A stretch of 64,000 nucleotides of DNA from Liolophura sinensis (Eukaryota > Mollusca > Polyplacophora > Chitonida > Chitonidae): NCBI RefSeq assembly GCF_032854445.1, contig NC_088296.1, positions 24,871,604 to 24,935,603 on the forward strand, read 5' to 3'. Below are positions 22,790 to 34,663 of this stretch, piece by piece (position 1 is the first letter of the stretch; each line of letters begins with the position of its first letter). The notes beneath the pieces were generated by a model that was given only the letters and a program-made list of their open reading frames with translations, made no database searches and was not told the origin of the DNA. The position numbers were made by a program, and so were the translations under genes.

Positions 22790-23060
22790 ACGAGGTTCGG
22801 GCTCAAATCCGGCTTTGGGCAGTGAATATTTCGAGCCCTTCGGTCTCTGTGTGTGTGGGACCCTGGTAACAATAGAGTGCAGTGCGACATTCTGTGAAGA
22901 TGTAAAGTCCCCCACTAACATGGTGTGCACCTATGTACGTCACGTGTGAGAATGTTCGTAGATAACTTGCCAAAGGTCGGTGGTTTATGCTGGCATCCTA
23001 TAAGTGTACAATCTGTAGGTACGGCGTTAAACAGTAATCAAATAAATAAAAATTTCTTGA
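22790..23060 (+). mobile_element. SINE of a second type
   Basis: It has GGGCTCAAATCCGGCTTTGG near the start, ATAACTTGCCAAAGGTCGGT in the body, and GTACGGCGTTAAACAGTAAT with AAATAAATAAA at the end. The body block recurs at 51270 and 54215. Confidence 0.7.
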
Positions 23061-25861
23061 TTATTAGTTATATTTATATTTCTGTCATTATCACTAGATG
23101 TGTTTGTTTTCTTTTTCTTTTTGCGTGTTTGTCTTTTTGATTACTAAGTTATTTTTGCGCCTAGTTCAAAATATACCGCGGAAACACAGTTTCTACATCG
23201 ACTTAATGTGCACCATTGGTATGAACGCCAACGGGTTTACGTGGGAATAAAGCTACACTACTGAGCCTCCCAAATCATACAAAAGCACTAGAACAGAATC
23301 AGGAGATTTAAACATGTGACCAGGGCGATTTGCTTGGTTAAGTCCTGAAGAAGCTAAAAAGGTGAGGTAAGTATCTGCTGGGAGCCGTCAGCGGACGTCC
23401 TCGACGGACCCCGTTGGTTTTATAACAGCACAAAGGGGTTGGATCATAGACACGTCAACAGTCCAAAGTCAAAACCCGCAGAGACCCGGAGGCAGAACGG
23501 AAGAGTATGGTGGACGGGAAGGGTCATACATGTACTATATTACAGGGGGTTTGCTGGCGGCATGAAATATAAATAAGTCACACGACAAAAGAGGCCACCT
23601 GACTTTTGCTTCACAGGACTCAGGAGTAAAAATATTATTTGTCTGTATATATTTTGGGGGTTTTAACGTTCAATTATTCAGAGGTTTGCAAGATTGCGCG
23701 TAGACGAAGCAGTATATCAACTGAAGTAAAATACCGTTTTCCACCAGCAGGATATGTTAAAAACTAATGCTGTGGTGTTAATTACAATTTATTACACCTC
23801 ACCGGTCAGAATAGTTCAAAGTCCTCACATTTGATGCACAATAATGTGAATACAATCAAATGTCCGGGTGGGTGATTTACATGGCTATATTTTCAGGACA
23901 GTTTGACCGAGCCACTGGGCGGTGTTTGGCGTTCGTGAAAATCCCCAAAGGGCTACCAGTAGGTGTAACAGGCATCGGGAAACCCAGTCATGTTAGACTC
24001 GGCATGCAAATATGTAACTCTGATTCCAGTGGCACAACAACGAGATTTACAATGTGAAACACTTTGTAATATTGCCTACGAAAAATATTTCAGCGCCTTC
24101 TCATCAATCTCAAGCACCGTTTACATCCCCACTGCATGTCACTGCTAGTTGTGCCGTGTAATCAAACATTTACCGGAACCAGAAATCGCACCGATAAGCT
24201 AAATACTTAATACTAGATTTAACATTAAAGGAGAAAAAAATTAAAATGACGTCAAAATCAGGTTAAACAGCATCAAAGATTACCTGGAAATATGGTTTTT
24301 AACATTTTTGTCGATCTTTATTTCAGGAGAAAAGGGTATTTGAAAATAGTTTTTATGGTGGGTATTTCGGACTACCTTTGGTATTTACCGTCATTGCATA
24401 ATAATGTTCTAACGAAGGATTTGATGCACGTCTAATACATTCATTTGAATGTAAATTTGTTGTTTACATCCAAACAAGTGCATTTAATCTGAATTATGAT
24501 AATATTTTTGAGTTATGTATGAGTTAAAAATATAAATATGATCAGAAACCAGGTTGAATACATTTGTCAGCTGTAAAGAACAAATTCTAGAGCAAATATA
24601 TTTATCAAACACGAGTCACATCTTTATTTATAACACTATTACACAAAGACTATACATACTAAAAGGTGGTCCCAAATATCCACAATACAAAAATTAGTTC
24701 CAAGTGTCTGTTTTTCTTTAAAGAAAAATCGAAAAAATATTAGACCACATTTACGAATAACTTATCGTGCTCTTTCATCTCTACCTTTAATCCAAGCCTT
24801 CAAGTTTGTACTCAGCCCAAAAATAATTACGTAACAGTATATTAAATGGGGTTTAAATTTTTTGTTGTTATTGTTTTGAATTTGGACAACAATAATGAGT
24901 GTGGCTAAAATTTTAACTATATAGCATGACTTAATACCAGTATTAGCTAATACACTTTCGAACAACTGGTCCCCGGCCATAGCTGTTCAGCTCCATCGCG
25001 TCAATGGAAAAAGTTGCAGCGGAGCGACAGGCAATTCTGGAAGCTGTTATTCCTGAATTCGGAAAACCATACCCACATGACGAAATTTTCCCGAGAGCTA
25101 AATACAGCTCATTAAACATACATCGCTTATGGCTTGTGTATTTGATCATTTCACGCCTTTCGGTTTGCTGCTGTCGGACCTCAAAGAGGACAGAATGAAT
25201 AAAACCGATACAATGATTCCCTTACACACTGGCCTCAATTTGAATGTTGGAATCTAAAAATCATCAATCGACATGCTAAATAATACTTTCGATATTCTAA
25301 TCCACCAAATCGTCTCACTGGGTGTTAGTTTTATTGGCCTGTAATGATGAAGATAACACCTAACTGTCCCATGAATGGATAATGGATTAATGACTTAAAA
25401 GTTTAAGTCGCTAACATTGAAGCATTTAGATGAACAGTTAGGATAACATCCTGGTTGAGATAAACTCAGGAAATGCAGTATTTTACCGGTTAAGTGTGAC
25501 CGTTTGTTAGTTATCATACTGTAAACAGCTCTGGTATTACTCTCCATTCTGTACTCTTTTTATGTCGCAAGATGCAATATGCCTGTAAGTGGCATCATTG
25601 GTTTTAACTGCACATTTATGGTAAACTGATGAGTGGTCTCACGTTCATGTATTAACAATCGTACTTCAGCAGGGATTCTGATGTGAGAGAGAGAACAAAA
25701 TCAAAAGTCGAAATTAACTGTCACTTTACGTCACGTGGAGTGGGGTTGTGCGGAACAGAAACCGCAAACAATGAGAACAAGGGCAGGAATCATTCTGTCA
25801 TGGACGAAGAAATGTTGGCAGTAAACTATGGATAATTACATTAGACTTACAAATGAGCTTT
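23061..25861. other. 2.8 kb without a supported gene
   Basis: AT-rich. A 64-codon frame at 25004-25198 starts with a reasonable ATG context (MEKVAAERQAILEAV) and could be an exon, but I recognise no domain or pair of splice sites. Nothing else stands out. Confidence 0.5.
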
Positions 25862-28800
25862 TCCCTGGCCTCTTCCTGCTGCCACGTGTAGTTTAGTAGT
25901 CAATACATCGATTCCCATCATTTGCCACCGTTCGTGTTGTTACTCGTGTCAGCGTGAATACGATCAGTCCTGGCCTGTTCTGCTGCCACGTGTAGTTTAG
26001 TAGTCAATACATCGATTCCCATCATTTTACCCACTGTTCGTGTTGTTAATCGTGTCAGTGTCAATACGCTCAGTTCTGGCCTGTTCCTGCTGCCACGTGT
26101 AGTTTAGTAGTCAATACATCGATTCCCATCATTTTGCCCACTGTTCGTCTTGTTACTCGTGTCAGTGTCAATACGCTCAGTCCTGGCCTGTTCCTGCTGT
26201 AACGTGTAGTTTAGTAGTCAATACATTGATTTCCATCATTTTGCCCACTGTTCGTGTTGTTTATCGTGTCAGTGTCAATAAGCTCAGTCCTGGCCTGTTT
26301 CTGCTGCCACGTGTAGTTTAGTAGTCAATACATCGATTCCCATCATTTTGCCCACTATTCACATTGTTACTCGCGTCAGTGTCAATACGCTCAGTTCGGG
26401 CCTGTTCCTGCTGCCACGTGTAGTTTAGTAATCAATACATCGATTCCCATCATTTTGCCCACTATTCACATTGTTACTCGTGTCAGTGTCAATACGCTCA
26501 GCCCTGGCCTGTTCCTGCTGCCACGAGTAGTTTAGTAGTCAATACATCGATTCCCATCATTTTGCCCACTATTCACATTATTACTCGAGTCAGTGTCAAT
26601 ACGCTCAGCCCTGGCCTGTTCCTACTGCCACTTGTAGTTTAGTAGTCAATATATCGATTCCCATCCTTTGCCACTGTTCGTGTTGTTACTCATGTTAATG
26701 TAATAACGCTCAGTCCTGGCCTGTTCCTGCTGCCACGTGTAGTTTAGTAGTCAATACATCGATTCCCATCATTTGCCACTGTTCGTGTTGTTACTCGTGT
26801 CAGCGTCAATGCGCTCAGTCCTGGCCTGTTCTGCTGCCACGTGTAGTTTAGTAGTCAATACATCGATTCCCATCATTTTGCCCACTGTGCGTCTTGTTAC
26901 TCGTGTCAGTGTCAATACCCTCAGTCCTGGCCTGTTCCTGCTGTAACGTGTAGTTTAGTAGTCAATACATTGATTTCCATCATTTTGCCCACTGTTCGTG
27001 TTGTTTATCGTGTCAGTGTCAATAAGCTCAGTCCTGGCCCGTTTCTGCTGCCACGTGCACTTTAGTAGTCAGTACATTGATTCCCATCACTTTGCCCACT
27101 ATTCACATTGTTACTCGTGTCAGTGTCAATACTCTCAGTCCGGGCCTGTTTTTGCTGCCACGTGTAGTTAAGTCGTCAATACATCGATTCCCATCATTTT
27201 GCCCACTATTCACCGATTCCCATCATTTTGCCCACTATTCACATTGTTACTCGTGTCAGTGTCATTACGCTCCGTGTTTCTGCTGCCACGCTCAGTCCGG
27301 GCCTGTTTCTGCGGCCACGTGTAGTTTAGAAGTCAATACATTGATTCGCATCATTTTGCCCACTATTCACATTGTTACTCGTGTCAGTGTCAATACGCTC
27401 AGTCCGGGCCTGTTTTTGCTGCCACGTGTAGTTTTGTAGTCAATACATCGATTCCCATCATTTTGCCCACTATTCACCGATTCCCATCATTTTGCCCACT
27501 GTTCATGTTGTTACTCCTGTCAGTGTCAGTACGCTCAGTCCTGGCCTGTTTCTGCTGCCACGTGTAGTTTAGTAGTCAATACATCGATTCCCATCATTTT
27601 GCCCACTATTCACATTGTTACTCGCGTCAGTGTCAATACGCTCAGTCGGGGCCTGTTCCTGCTGCCACGTGTAGTTTAGTAGTCAATACATCGATTCCCA
27701 TCATTTTGCCCACTATTCACATTGTTACTCGTGTCAGTGTCAATACGCTCAGTCCTGGCCTATTCCTGCTGCCACGTGTAGTTTAGTAGTCAATACATCG
27801 ATTCCCATCATTTTGCCCACTATTCACATTGTTACTCGAGTCAGTGTCAATACGCTCAGCCCTGGCCTGTTCCTGCTGCCACTTGTAGTTTAGTAGTCAA
27901 TATATCGATTCCCATCCTTTGCCACTGTTCGTGTTGTTACTCATGTTAATGTAATAACGCTCAGTCCTGGCCTGTTTCTGCTGCCACGTGTAGTTTAGTA
28001 GTCAATACATCGATTCCCATCATTTTGCCCACTATTCACATTGTTACTCGCGTCAGTGTCAATACGCTCAGTCCGGGCCTGTTCCTGCTGCCACGTGTAG
28101 TTTTGTAGTCAATACATCGATTCCATCATTTTGCCAACTATTCACATTGTTACTCGTGTCAGTGTCATTACGCTCCGTGTTTCTGCTGCCACGCTCAGTC
28201 CGGGCCTGTTTCTGCAGCCACGTGTAGTTTAGTAGTCAATACATCGATTCCCATCATTTTGCCCACTATTCACATTGTTACTCGTGTCAGTGTCAATACG
28301 CTCAGTCCGGGCCTGTTTTTGCTGCCACGTGTAGTTTTGTAGTCAATACATCGATTCCCATCATTTTGCCCACTATTCACCGATTCCCATCATTTTGCCC
28401 ACTGTTCATGTTGTTACTCCTGTCAGTGTCAGTACGCTCAGTCCTGGCCTGTTTCTGCTGCCACGTGTAGTTTAGTAGTCAATACATCGATTCCCATCAT
28501 TCTGCCCACTATTCACATTGTTACTCGCGTCAGTGTCAATACGCTCAGTCCGGGCCTGTTCCTGCTGCCACGTGTAGTTTAGTAGTCAATACATCGATTC
28601 CCATCATTTTGCCCACTATTCACATTGTTACTCGTGTTAGTGTCAATACGCTCAGCCCTGGCCTGTTCCTGCTGCCACGTGTAGTTTAGTAGTAAATACA
28701 TCGATTCCCATCATTTTGCCCACTATTCACATTGTTACTCGTGTCAGTGTCAATACGCTCAGCCCTGGCCTGTTCCTGCTGCCACGTGTAGTTTAGTAGT

Positions 28801-29566
28801 CAATACATCGATTCCCATCATTTTGCCCACTATTCACATTGTTACTCGAGTCAGTGTCAATACGCTCAGCCCTGGCCTGTTCCTGCTGCCACGTGTAGTT
28901 TAGTAGTCAATATATCGATTCCCATCCTTTGCCAATGTTCGTGTTGTTACTCATGTTAATGTAATAACGCTCAGTCCTGGCCTGTTCCTGCTGCCACGTG
29001 TAGTTTAGTAGTCAATACATCGATTCCCATCATTTGCCACTGTTCGTGTTGTTACTCATGTTAATGTAATAACGCTCAGTCCTGGCCTGTTCCTGCTGCC
29101 ACGTGTAGTTTAGTAGTCAATACATCGATTCCCATCATTTGCCACTGTTCGTGTTGTTACTCATGCTATTGTAATTACGCACAGTCCTGGCCTGTTCCTG
29201 CTGCCACGTGTAGTTTAGTAGTCAATACATCGATTCCCATCATTTGCCACTGTTCGTGTTGTTAATCGTGTCAGTGTCAATACGCTCAGTCCTGGCCTGT
29301 TTCTGCTGCCACGTGTAGTTTAGTAGTCAATACATCGATTCCCATCATTTTGAACACTATTCACCGATTCCCATCATTTTGCCCACTGTTCATGTTGTTA
29401 CTCGTGTCAGTGTCAATACGCTCAGTCCGGGCCTGTTTATGCTGCCACGTGTAGTTTAGTAGTCAATACATCGATTCCCATCATTTTGCCCACTATTCAC
29501 ATTGTTACTCGTGTCAGTGTCAATACGCTCAGTCCGGGCCTGTTTCTGCTGCCACGTGTAGTTTAG
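25862..29566. repeat. Tandem array, 107-bp unit, left block (about 35 copies)
   Basis: The unit includes TAGTTTAGTAGTCAATACAT, CGATTCCCATCATTTTGCCC, TGTTACTCGTGTCAGTGTCA and CTGGCCTGTTCCTGCTGCCA. Copies fall into sub-types (ACTATTCACATTG versus ACTGTTCGTGTTG), and some contain an extra copy of a 29-bp sub-block starting CGATTCCCATC (near 27210, 27478, 28380, 29363). Block-wise recurrence of sub-types suggests unequal exchange or larger segment duplications. Confidence 0.95.
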
Positions 29567-29843
29567 AAAATGAAAAATATTTACCCATATATATATACAC
29601 TTTAACTTTCACTATACACTATAGAAGAAACATGACAACTCAATTTGTTTTAACTTACTAGTTCACCGTATCATGACGATTCTTCAGAACTTTATTTTAT
29701 TTCAACATATCTTGCGGCAGCTATATATACATGCAGGTAGATTAAGCCATGGTGATCAGCCCTAGTTACAAATTACATATAATATAATAAAGTTCGATCT
29801 TGCCTAGGGGATTATCGATTTGGAGAGATTATCTCCCGTTGTT
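29567..29843 (-). mobile_element. Penelope-like element, 3' fragment inside the 107-bp array
   Basis: About 270 bp that match 32503-32853 apart from a microsatellite, with the same terminal AATATTTTTCATTTTCT on the minus strand. It splits the satellite cleanly: 107-bp units stop at GTAGTTTAG and resume with ATACATCGATTCCC. A 5'-truncated insertion into a pre-existing array is the simplest reading. Confidence 0.85.
29655..29690 (-). ncRNA. Hammerhead-like motif in the fragment
   Basis: Minus strand: CTGAAGA, then a stem around ATCGT/ACGGT, then GAACTAGTAAG. One base is missing from GAAAC compared with the copy at 32671. It is probably inactive. Confidence 0.35.
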
Positions 29844-31083
29844 ATACATCGATTCCCATCATTTTGCCCACTATTCACATTGTTACTCGTGTCAGTGTCA
29901 TTACGCTCAGCCCGGGCCTGTTTCTGCTGCCACGTGTAGTTTAGTAGTCAATACATTGATTCCCATCATTTTGCCCACTATTCACATTGTTACTCGTGTC
30001 AGTGTCATTACGCTCAGCCCGGGCCTGTTTCTGCTGCCACGTGTAGTTTAGTAGTCAATACATCGATTCCCATCATTTTGCCCACTATTCACATTGTTAC
30101 TCGTGTCAGTGTCATTACGCTCAGTCCGGGCCTGTTTCTGCTGCCACGTGTAGTTTAGTAGTCAATACACCGATTCCCATCATTTTGCCCACTATTCACC
30201 GATTCCCATCATTTTGCCCACTATTCACCGATTCCCATCATTTTGCTCACTGTTGATGTTGTTACTCGTGTCAGTGTCAATACGCTCAGTCCGGGCCTGT
30301 TTCTGCTGCCACGTGTAGTTTAGTAGTCAATACACCGATTCCCATCATTTTGCCCACTATTCACCGATTCCCATCATTTTGCCTACTATTCGCATTGTTA
30401 CTTGTGTCAGTGTCAGTACGCTCAGTCCTGGCCTGGTTTTGCTGCCACGTGTAGTTTAGTAGTCAATACATTGATTCCCATCATTTTGCCCACTGTTCAT
30501 GTTGATACTCATGTCAGTGTCAATACGCTCAGTCCTGCCCTGTTTCTGTTGCCACGTGTAGTTTAGTAGTCAATACATCGATTCCCATCATTTTACCCAC
30601 TGTTCGTGTTGTTACTCGTGTCAGTGTCAATACGCTCAGTCCTGGCCTGTTCTGCTGCCACCTGTAGTTTAGTAGTCAATACATCGATTCCCATCATTTT
30701 ACCCACTGTTCGTGTTGTTACTCGTGTCAGTGTCAATACGCTCAGTCCGGGCCTGTTTTTGCTGCCACGTGTAGTTTAGTAGTCAATACATCGATTCCCA
30801 TCATTGTGCCCACTATTCACCGATTCCCATCATTTTACCCACTGTTCGTGTTGTTAATCGTGTCAGCGTCAATACGCTCAGTCCTGGCCTGTTCTGCTGC
30901 CACGTGTAGTTTAGTAGTCAATACATCGATTCCCATCATTTTACCCACTGTTCGTGTTGTTACTCGTGTCAGTGTCAATACGCTCAGTCCTGCCCTGTTT
31001 CTGTTGCCACGTGTAGTTTAGTAGTCAATACATCGATTCCCATCATTTTGCCCACTGTTCATGTTGTTACTCATGTCAGTGTC
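29844..31083. repeat. Tandem array, 107-bp unit, right block (about 11 copies)
   Basis: Continuation of the 25862-29566 array after the Penelope fragment. Sub-blocks of CGATTCCCATCATTTTGCCC are repeated two or three times in a row near 30175-30245. The array ends after TACTCATGTCAGTGTC. Confidence 0.95.
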
Positions 31084-31560
31084 GTGTTTGGTCCTACATG
31101 TATTATATAAACTATTGGGTCCGACCCATTAAAGGGGTAATGGTGAATATCTACATATATACAGGAAAGTTTGATCCTAAATGTATCATATAAGCTATGG
31201 GGTCCGACCCAGTAAATGGGTACTAGAGAATATCTGCATATACAAACGATACTTTCTGCATGAATCATGTTATAAGCTATTGGGTCCGACCAATTAAAGG
31301 GATATTAGCTTTAATAATTAATATCCGTGTAGAGACATGTAAGTGGTAGTTGGGTCATGCATAGTATATCACATAAACGCTAATATTTCAAACCCAGTAA
31401 GCTGATGTCAAAGGTAATATGTAAGTATACTGACTGTTAGGTTAAACTGTACATAATTATTCTGTATGACTAAATAAATGGGACAGTTTTGTCATTTATA
31501 ACCTATTGGGTCAGGCCAAATAAATTGGCACTCAAAGCTCCGATTTTTAGATGAAATCAA
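31084..31560. repeat. Degenerate repeats with a GGGTCCGACCCA palindrome
   Basis: The core TTGGGTCCGACCCATTAAA recurs at about 80-bp spacing (near 31118, 31199 and 31283, with a weaker relative near 31505), joined by AATATCTACATATATAC-type links. Relatives reappear at 32330-32480. Confidence 0.75.
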
Positions 31561-31639
31561 CAGAAAAGATAATGCACTACAACATGAAAAATATAAATAA
31601 TCTCTCAAAAAAAAAGCAGGAAAAAGTATCGCTATATGT

Positions 31640-31950
31640 ACGTCTGGGGTTTAACAATTCTTCAGAGTGCATGTAATTTGCCGCCTTGTTGCAGGACGGA
31701 TTTCCACCGCTCTTTTATCAAGGGCCGCTTCAGTGAGGCGACTTACCAAAGGTAAGTAAGATGCGCCATCTGTGCCATTATACTGATACGGGTCAACCAG
31801 TTGTTGCACTTCTTACTGCCGAACGCCAAGCGAGGAAGTTACAACCTCCTCTGTTAAAGTCTTAGGCGTGATCAGATCCAGAATTGAGCCTGGACTTTCC
31901 GCTCCCGAAGCGGTGGCTCTATCATCTGAGCCATCGGAGCCGGTTTTTAT
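31640..31950 (-). mobile_element. tRNA-derived SINE, third type
   Basis: The minus-strand head GGCTCCGATGGCTCAGATGA with TAGAGCC looks like a tRNA A-box region, followed by CTTCGGGAGCGGAAAGTCC. The body on the plus strand reads GCAGGACGGATTTCCACCGC and AACGCCAAGCGAGGAAGTTA. A full relative lies at 36600-36945. Confidence 0.85.
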
Positions 31951-32329
31951 AAGAGAAGTATGGGGTTTATGGTTGTTTTTGGAAATGGTTATTTCTGCCA
32001 TTGGACGTCCCTTTTCTGTGTGCTACAGGTAGTTATACCTTGTGCAGATCATCACCAAATCAAACGCGTCAACAGGCATGTGAGTGTATCACCTGCACCA
32101 AGTATTAGCAGTTTGACGTTTTCTTGATGCTGTCAGTCTTTTAATATACTCACCATATGAAAAAGTAACAGACGTACATTATATACCAGGCCAGTCGCTT
32201 GAAGCTATCCACCCCGGCCAGAAAAGTACAAAACAAGCTGGTTCAACACGAATGTGCATACATACGAGTTCTTGTGTTACATCAAAACATCAGTGCTATC
32301 AAAAAGTAATATACACCAGTAAAGTACCA

Positions 32330-32490
32330 GGTCCGCCCATATTGGGTCTGACCCAGTAATCATATATATGTACATTAATTGTTGTGTCTGACCCATTAAA
32401 TAGGTTCAAAAGTGATATATATATACATTTACTGTTGGGTTATGCTGTGTATAAAGTATTGGGTCTGGCCCAAATGGTAATGTGAAATGG
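32330..32490. repeat. Degenerate GGGTCTGACCCA repeats
   Basis: Three further copies of the palindromic core seen at 31084-31560 (TTGGGTCTGACCCAGTAA, TGTGTCTGACCCATTAAA, TTGGGTCTGGCCCAA). Confidence 0.65.
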
Positions 32491-32525
32491 TAACTTAAAA
32501 TACAGAAAATGAAAAATATTTACCC

Positions 32526-32574
32526 ATATATATATATATATATATCTATCTATATCTATATATATATATATATA
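32526..32574. repeat. TA/TCTA microsatellite
   Basis: Alternating TATATA with CTATCTATATCTA, inside the tail of the Penelope fragment. It is much shorter in the sister copy near 29590. Confidence 0.9.
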
Positions 32575-32670
32575 AAAGTGGGATACGTATGATATAGTAA
32601 AGTATATATATATACTTTAACTTTCACTATACACTATAGAAGAAACATGACAAACTCAACTTGTTTTAGC

Positions 32671-32708
32671 TTACTAGTTTCACCGTATCAAGACGGTTCT
32701 TCAGAGCT
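32671..32708 (-). ncRNA. Hammerhead-like motif in Penelope tail
   Basis: The minus strand reads CTGAAGA, then ACCGT-CTTGAT-ACGGT (a perfect 5-bp stem II), then GAAACTAGTAA. The core CTGANGA - stem II - GAAA is present, with TAGTA as a possible NUH cleavage context. It is more complete than the copy at 29655. Confidence 0.5.
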
Positions 32709-33234
32709 TTTTTTATTTCAACATATCTTGCGACAGCTATATATACATGCAGGTCGATTAAGCCATGGTGATCAGTTCTAGTTACTAATTACATATAATA
32801 TAATAAAGTTCGATCTTGCCTAGGGGATTATCGATTTGGAGAGATTATCTCCTGATGTTTTCTCTGCTGAGATTTAAATTTATGAATGAAGTACTGTTCT
32901 TTGATTCCGCTGGTTTGAGCTTTATTCACCGATAATTTAAAGATGGGTATGATGTGAAACTCGGGCCCAGTGTGTAGGTCACGGGTATATGATGCGATAT
33001 GTTTGATTACAAGTAAAATCTGTAAATTTGGCGTGTTAATCTGTTGCCTATGTACCCTACATCCATTCCTTAATAAATCACCGGTTTCGCCTGTGAAAAA
33101 TTTGCTACCATTAGAGCAGGTTAAGTAGATTTGGGGAATTACAGTTCATAGCGTTAATACGGAAGTTAAATTGGTGACATGAAACAAAAAAAAATGACTG
33201 CTTGTTATTAAATGTTCACAGCATTTGCATCGTG

Positions 33235-33235
<1 letters not shown>

Positions 33236-33286
<51 letters not shown>
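33236..33286. repeat. (TA)n microsatellite
   Basis: About 25 uninterrupted TA dinucleotides. Confidence 0.97.
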
Positions 33287-33287
<1 letters not shown>

Positions 33288-34239
33288 CTTTTTTGTAAAT
33301 TTGCATAGTTTAAATGCTGACACACACTTTGCAGCTTGGACTATGTCTATACAGAAATATATGCTGTGATGAAAGGCACACTATGGTAAAAGTGCATGTA
33401 GAAAAAATCACTGGGAATTGAAACCAGTGAAAATCATGTCTTGACATTCTAGGACGTCATCTGTAACATTTTATTTAATTTCTACAATTGTAGCATGATA
33501 TTCAGCTAATACAAAGGCTAGTAGTATTAGTAAAATTGTAAAACATTTTCTTCTTTTAATATCCAGATATAAAAAATCTTAAAGCAAACATAGAAAAAAA
33601 TATATATATATATATCTTAACACAGATGATTAAATGCTACGGATAAAATGGGGAACATGACATCTAAATATCTTCATGAAACAATGAATGAAAAAAAAAC
33701 AACAACAAAAAAAAAACATGAAAGTAATTCGTATAGAATTTAAAAATACTCCGAGTTAAGCACACCCTCATCAGTGAAATGTCACCCACGTTCAAACGCA
33801 GTGTACCATCGGTTCCAGTTGAGTTATGTATGAAGACCAGGTGACCTGCACAGGTAAATATTTGTTAAGCATTCCTACATGTATTATTACAATTAAGATA
33901 TTGCAGTATATGCATCACCCGAGGGTTCTTGTCTTCAGACTGCTGGCCAGGTGTCATGAAAGTTTATTAACAATACATTTTACTCTCTTGTGATATATGT
34001 GGGTAATCTGGGATACTATCCTGGATGGAAGTTGTTTGCACATTAGTTCAGACATTGGTCAAATCGTTGATTTCCAGGGAGTTGTCTCAACATGGACTGC
34101 ACAAGTTTGAGCTAGCTGAACAAGAGGTCACAATATAGCAAAGAAAAGACTATAATACTGAGTAAAGGATTAAAAAGACTGATATGGCTTGTATGGATGT
34201 AACTGTAATTCTATCTACACCAACACAAAATATTCAGGA
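33287..34239. other. AT-rich DNA, no gene recognised
   Basis: Contains a short TATATA run near 33600 and A-rich runs near 33690-33715. No ORF of note. Confidence 0.55.
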
Positions 34240-34570
34240 GCCTGTAACCAACGCGATTGTTGTGAGTCTCACGCTGGCTTCCTCAGCAGCCATGCGTAGG
34301 AGGGTGGAAACCAGGCAGAGCCCGGTGGAAACCCACGACCATCCGCACCGTTGCTGACAGACCTTCCCACGTACGTCAAGATAGGAAGTCAGCATGAGCT
34401 GGAATTGAACTCGCAGTGACCATGGAAGCTAAGTGCAGGTAACGTTATGTGCACTTTGTGAAACTGGCCCCCGGCTCTGCCTGGTCTCCTAACCCACCAT
34501 GCTTGCTGCTGTCTATAGGTGAAATATTCTTGAGTACAGCGTAAAGCAATTAAGCAAATAAACAGAATAA
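34240..34570. mobile_element. Composite SINE region
   Basis: Plus-strand SINE head and body (GTAACCAACGCGATTGTTGT, GCTGGCTTCCTCAGC) are followed by a minus-oriented piece (GGTGGAAACCCACGACCATC, CAGCATGAGCTGGAATTGAA), then a plus-strand tail (GGTGAAATATTCTTGAGTAC, CAATTAAGCAAATAAAC). It looks like one SINE nested in, or recombined with, another. It lies just downstream of the palmitoyltransferase stop. Confidence 0.75.
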
Positions 34571-34663
34571 ATTATGTAGATATGACAAATTAATCATAAT
34601 GATGCATGTGGGAAAACTTAACGAACAGTGACCAGGTTACCTGGTGAAGTAAGCAAATCCACA

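Larger units (their letters stand above)
32503..33160 (-). mobile_element. Penelope-like element, 3' part with GIY-YIG endonuclease remnant
   Basis: On the minus strand from about 33150 a frame reads VIYLTCSNGSKFFTGETGD, then RVHRQQINTPNLQ, HIASYTRDLHTGPEFHIIPI and KEQYFIHKFK. This is the Penelope GIY-YIG nuclease layout (with FTG in place of YIG). A non-coding 3' tail shared with 29567-29843 follows. It belongs to a different family from the element at 15074-16716. RT is absent, so the copy is 5'-truncated. Confidence 0.8.

Noticed and set aside
25004-25198. Possible exon starting MEKVAAERQAILEAV
   Set aside because: The composition is protein-like, but I find no domain, no convincing splice pair and no partner exon nearby.
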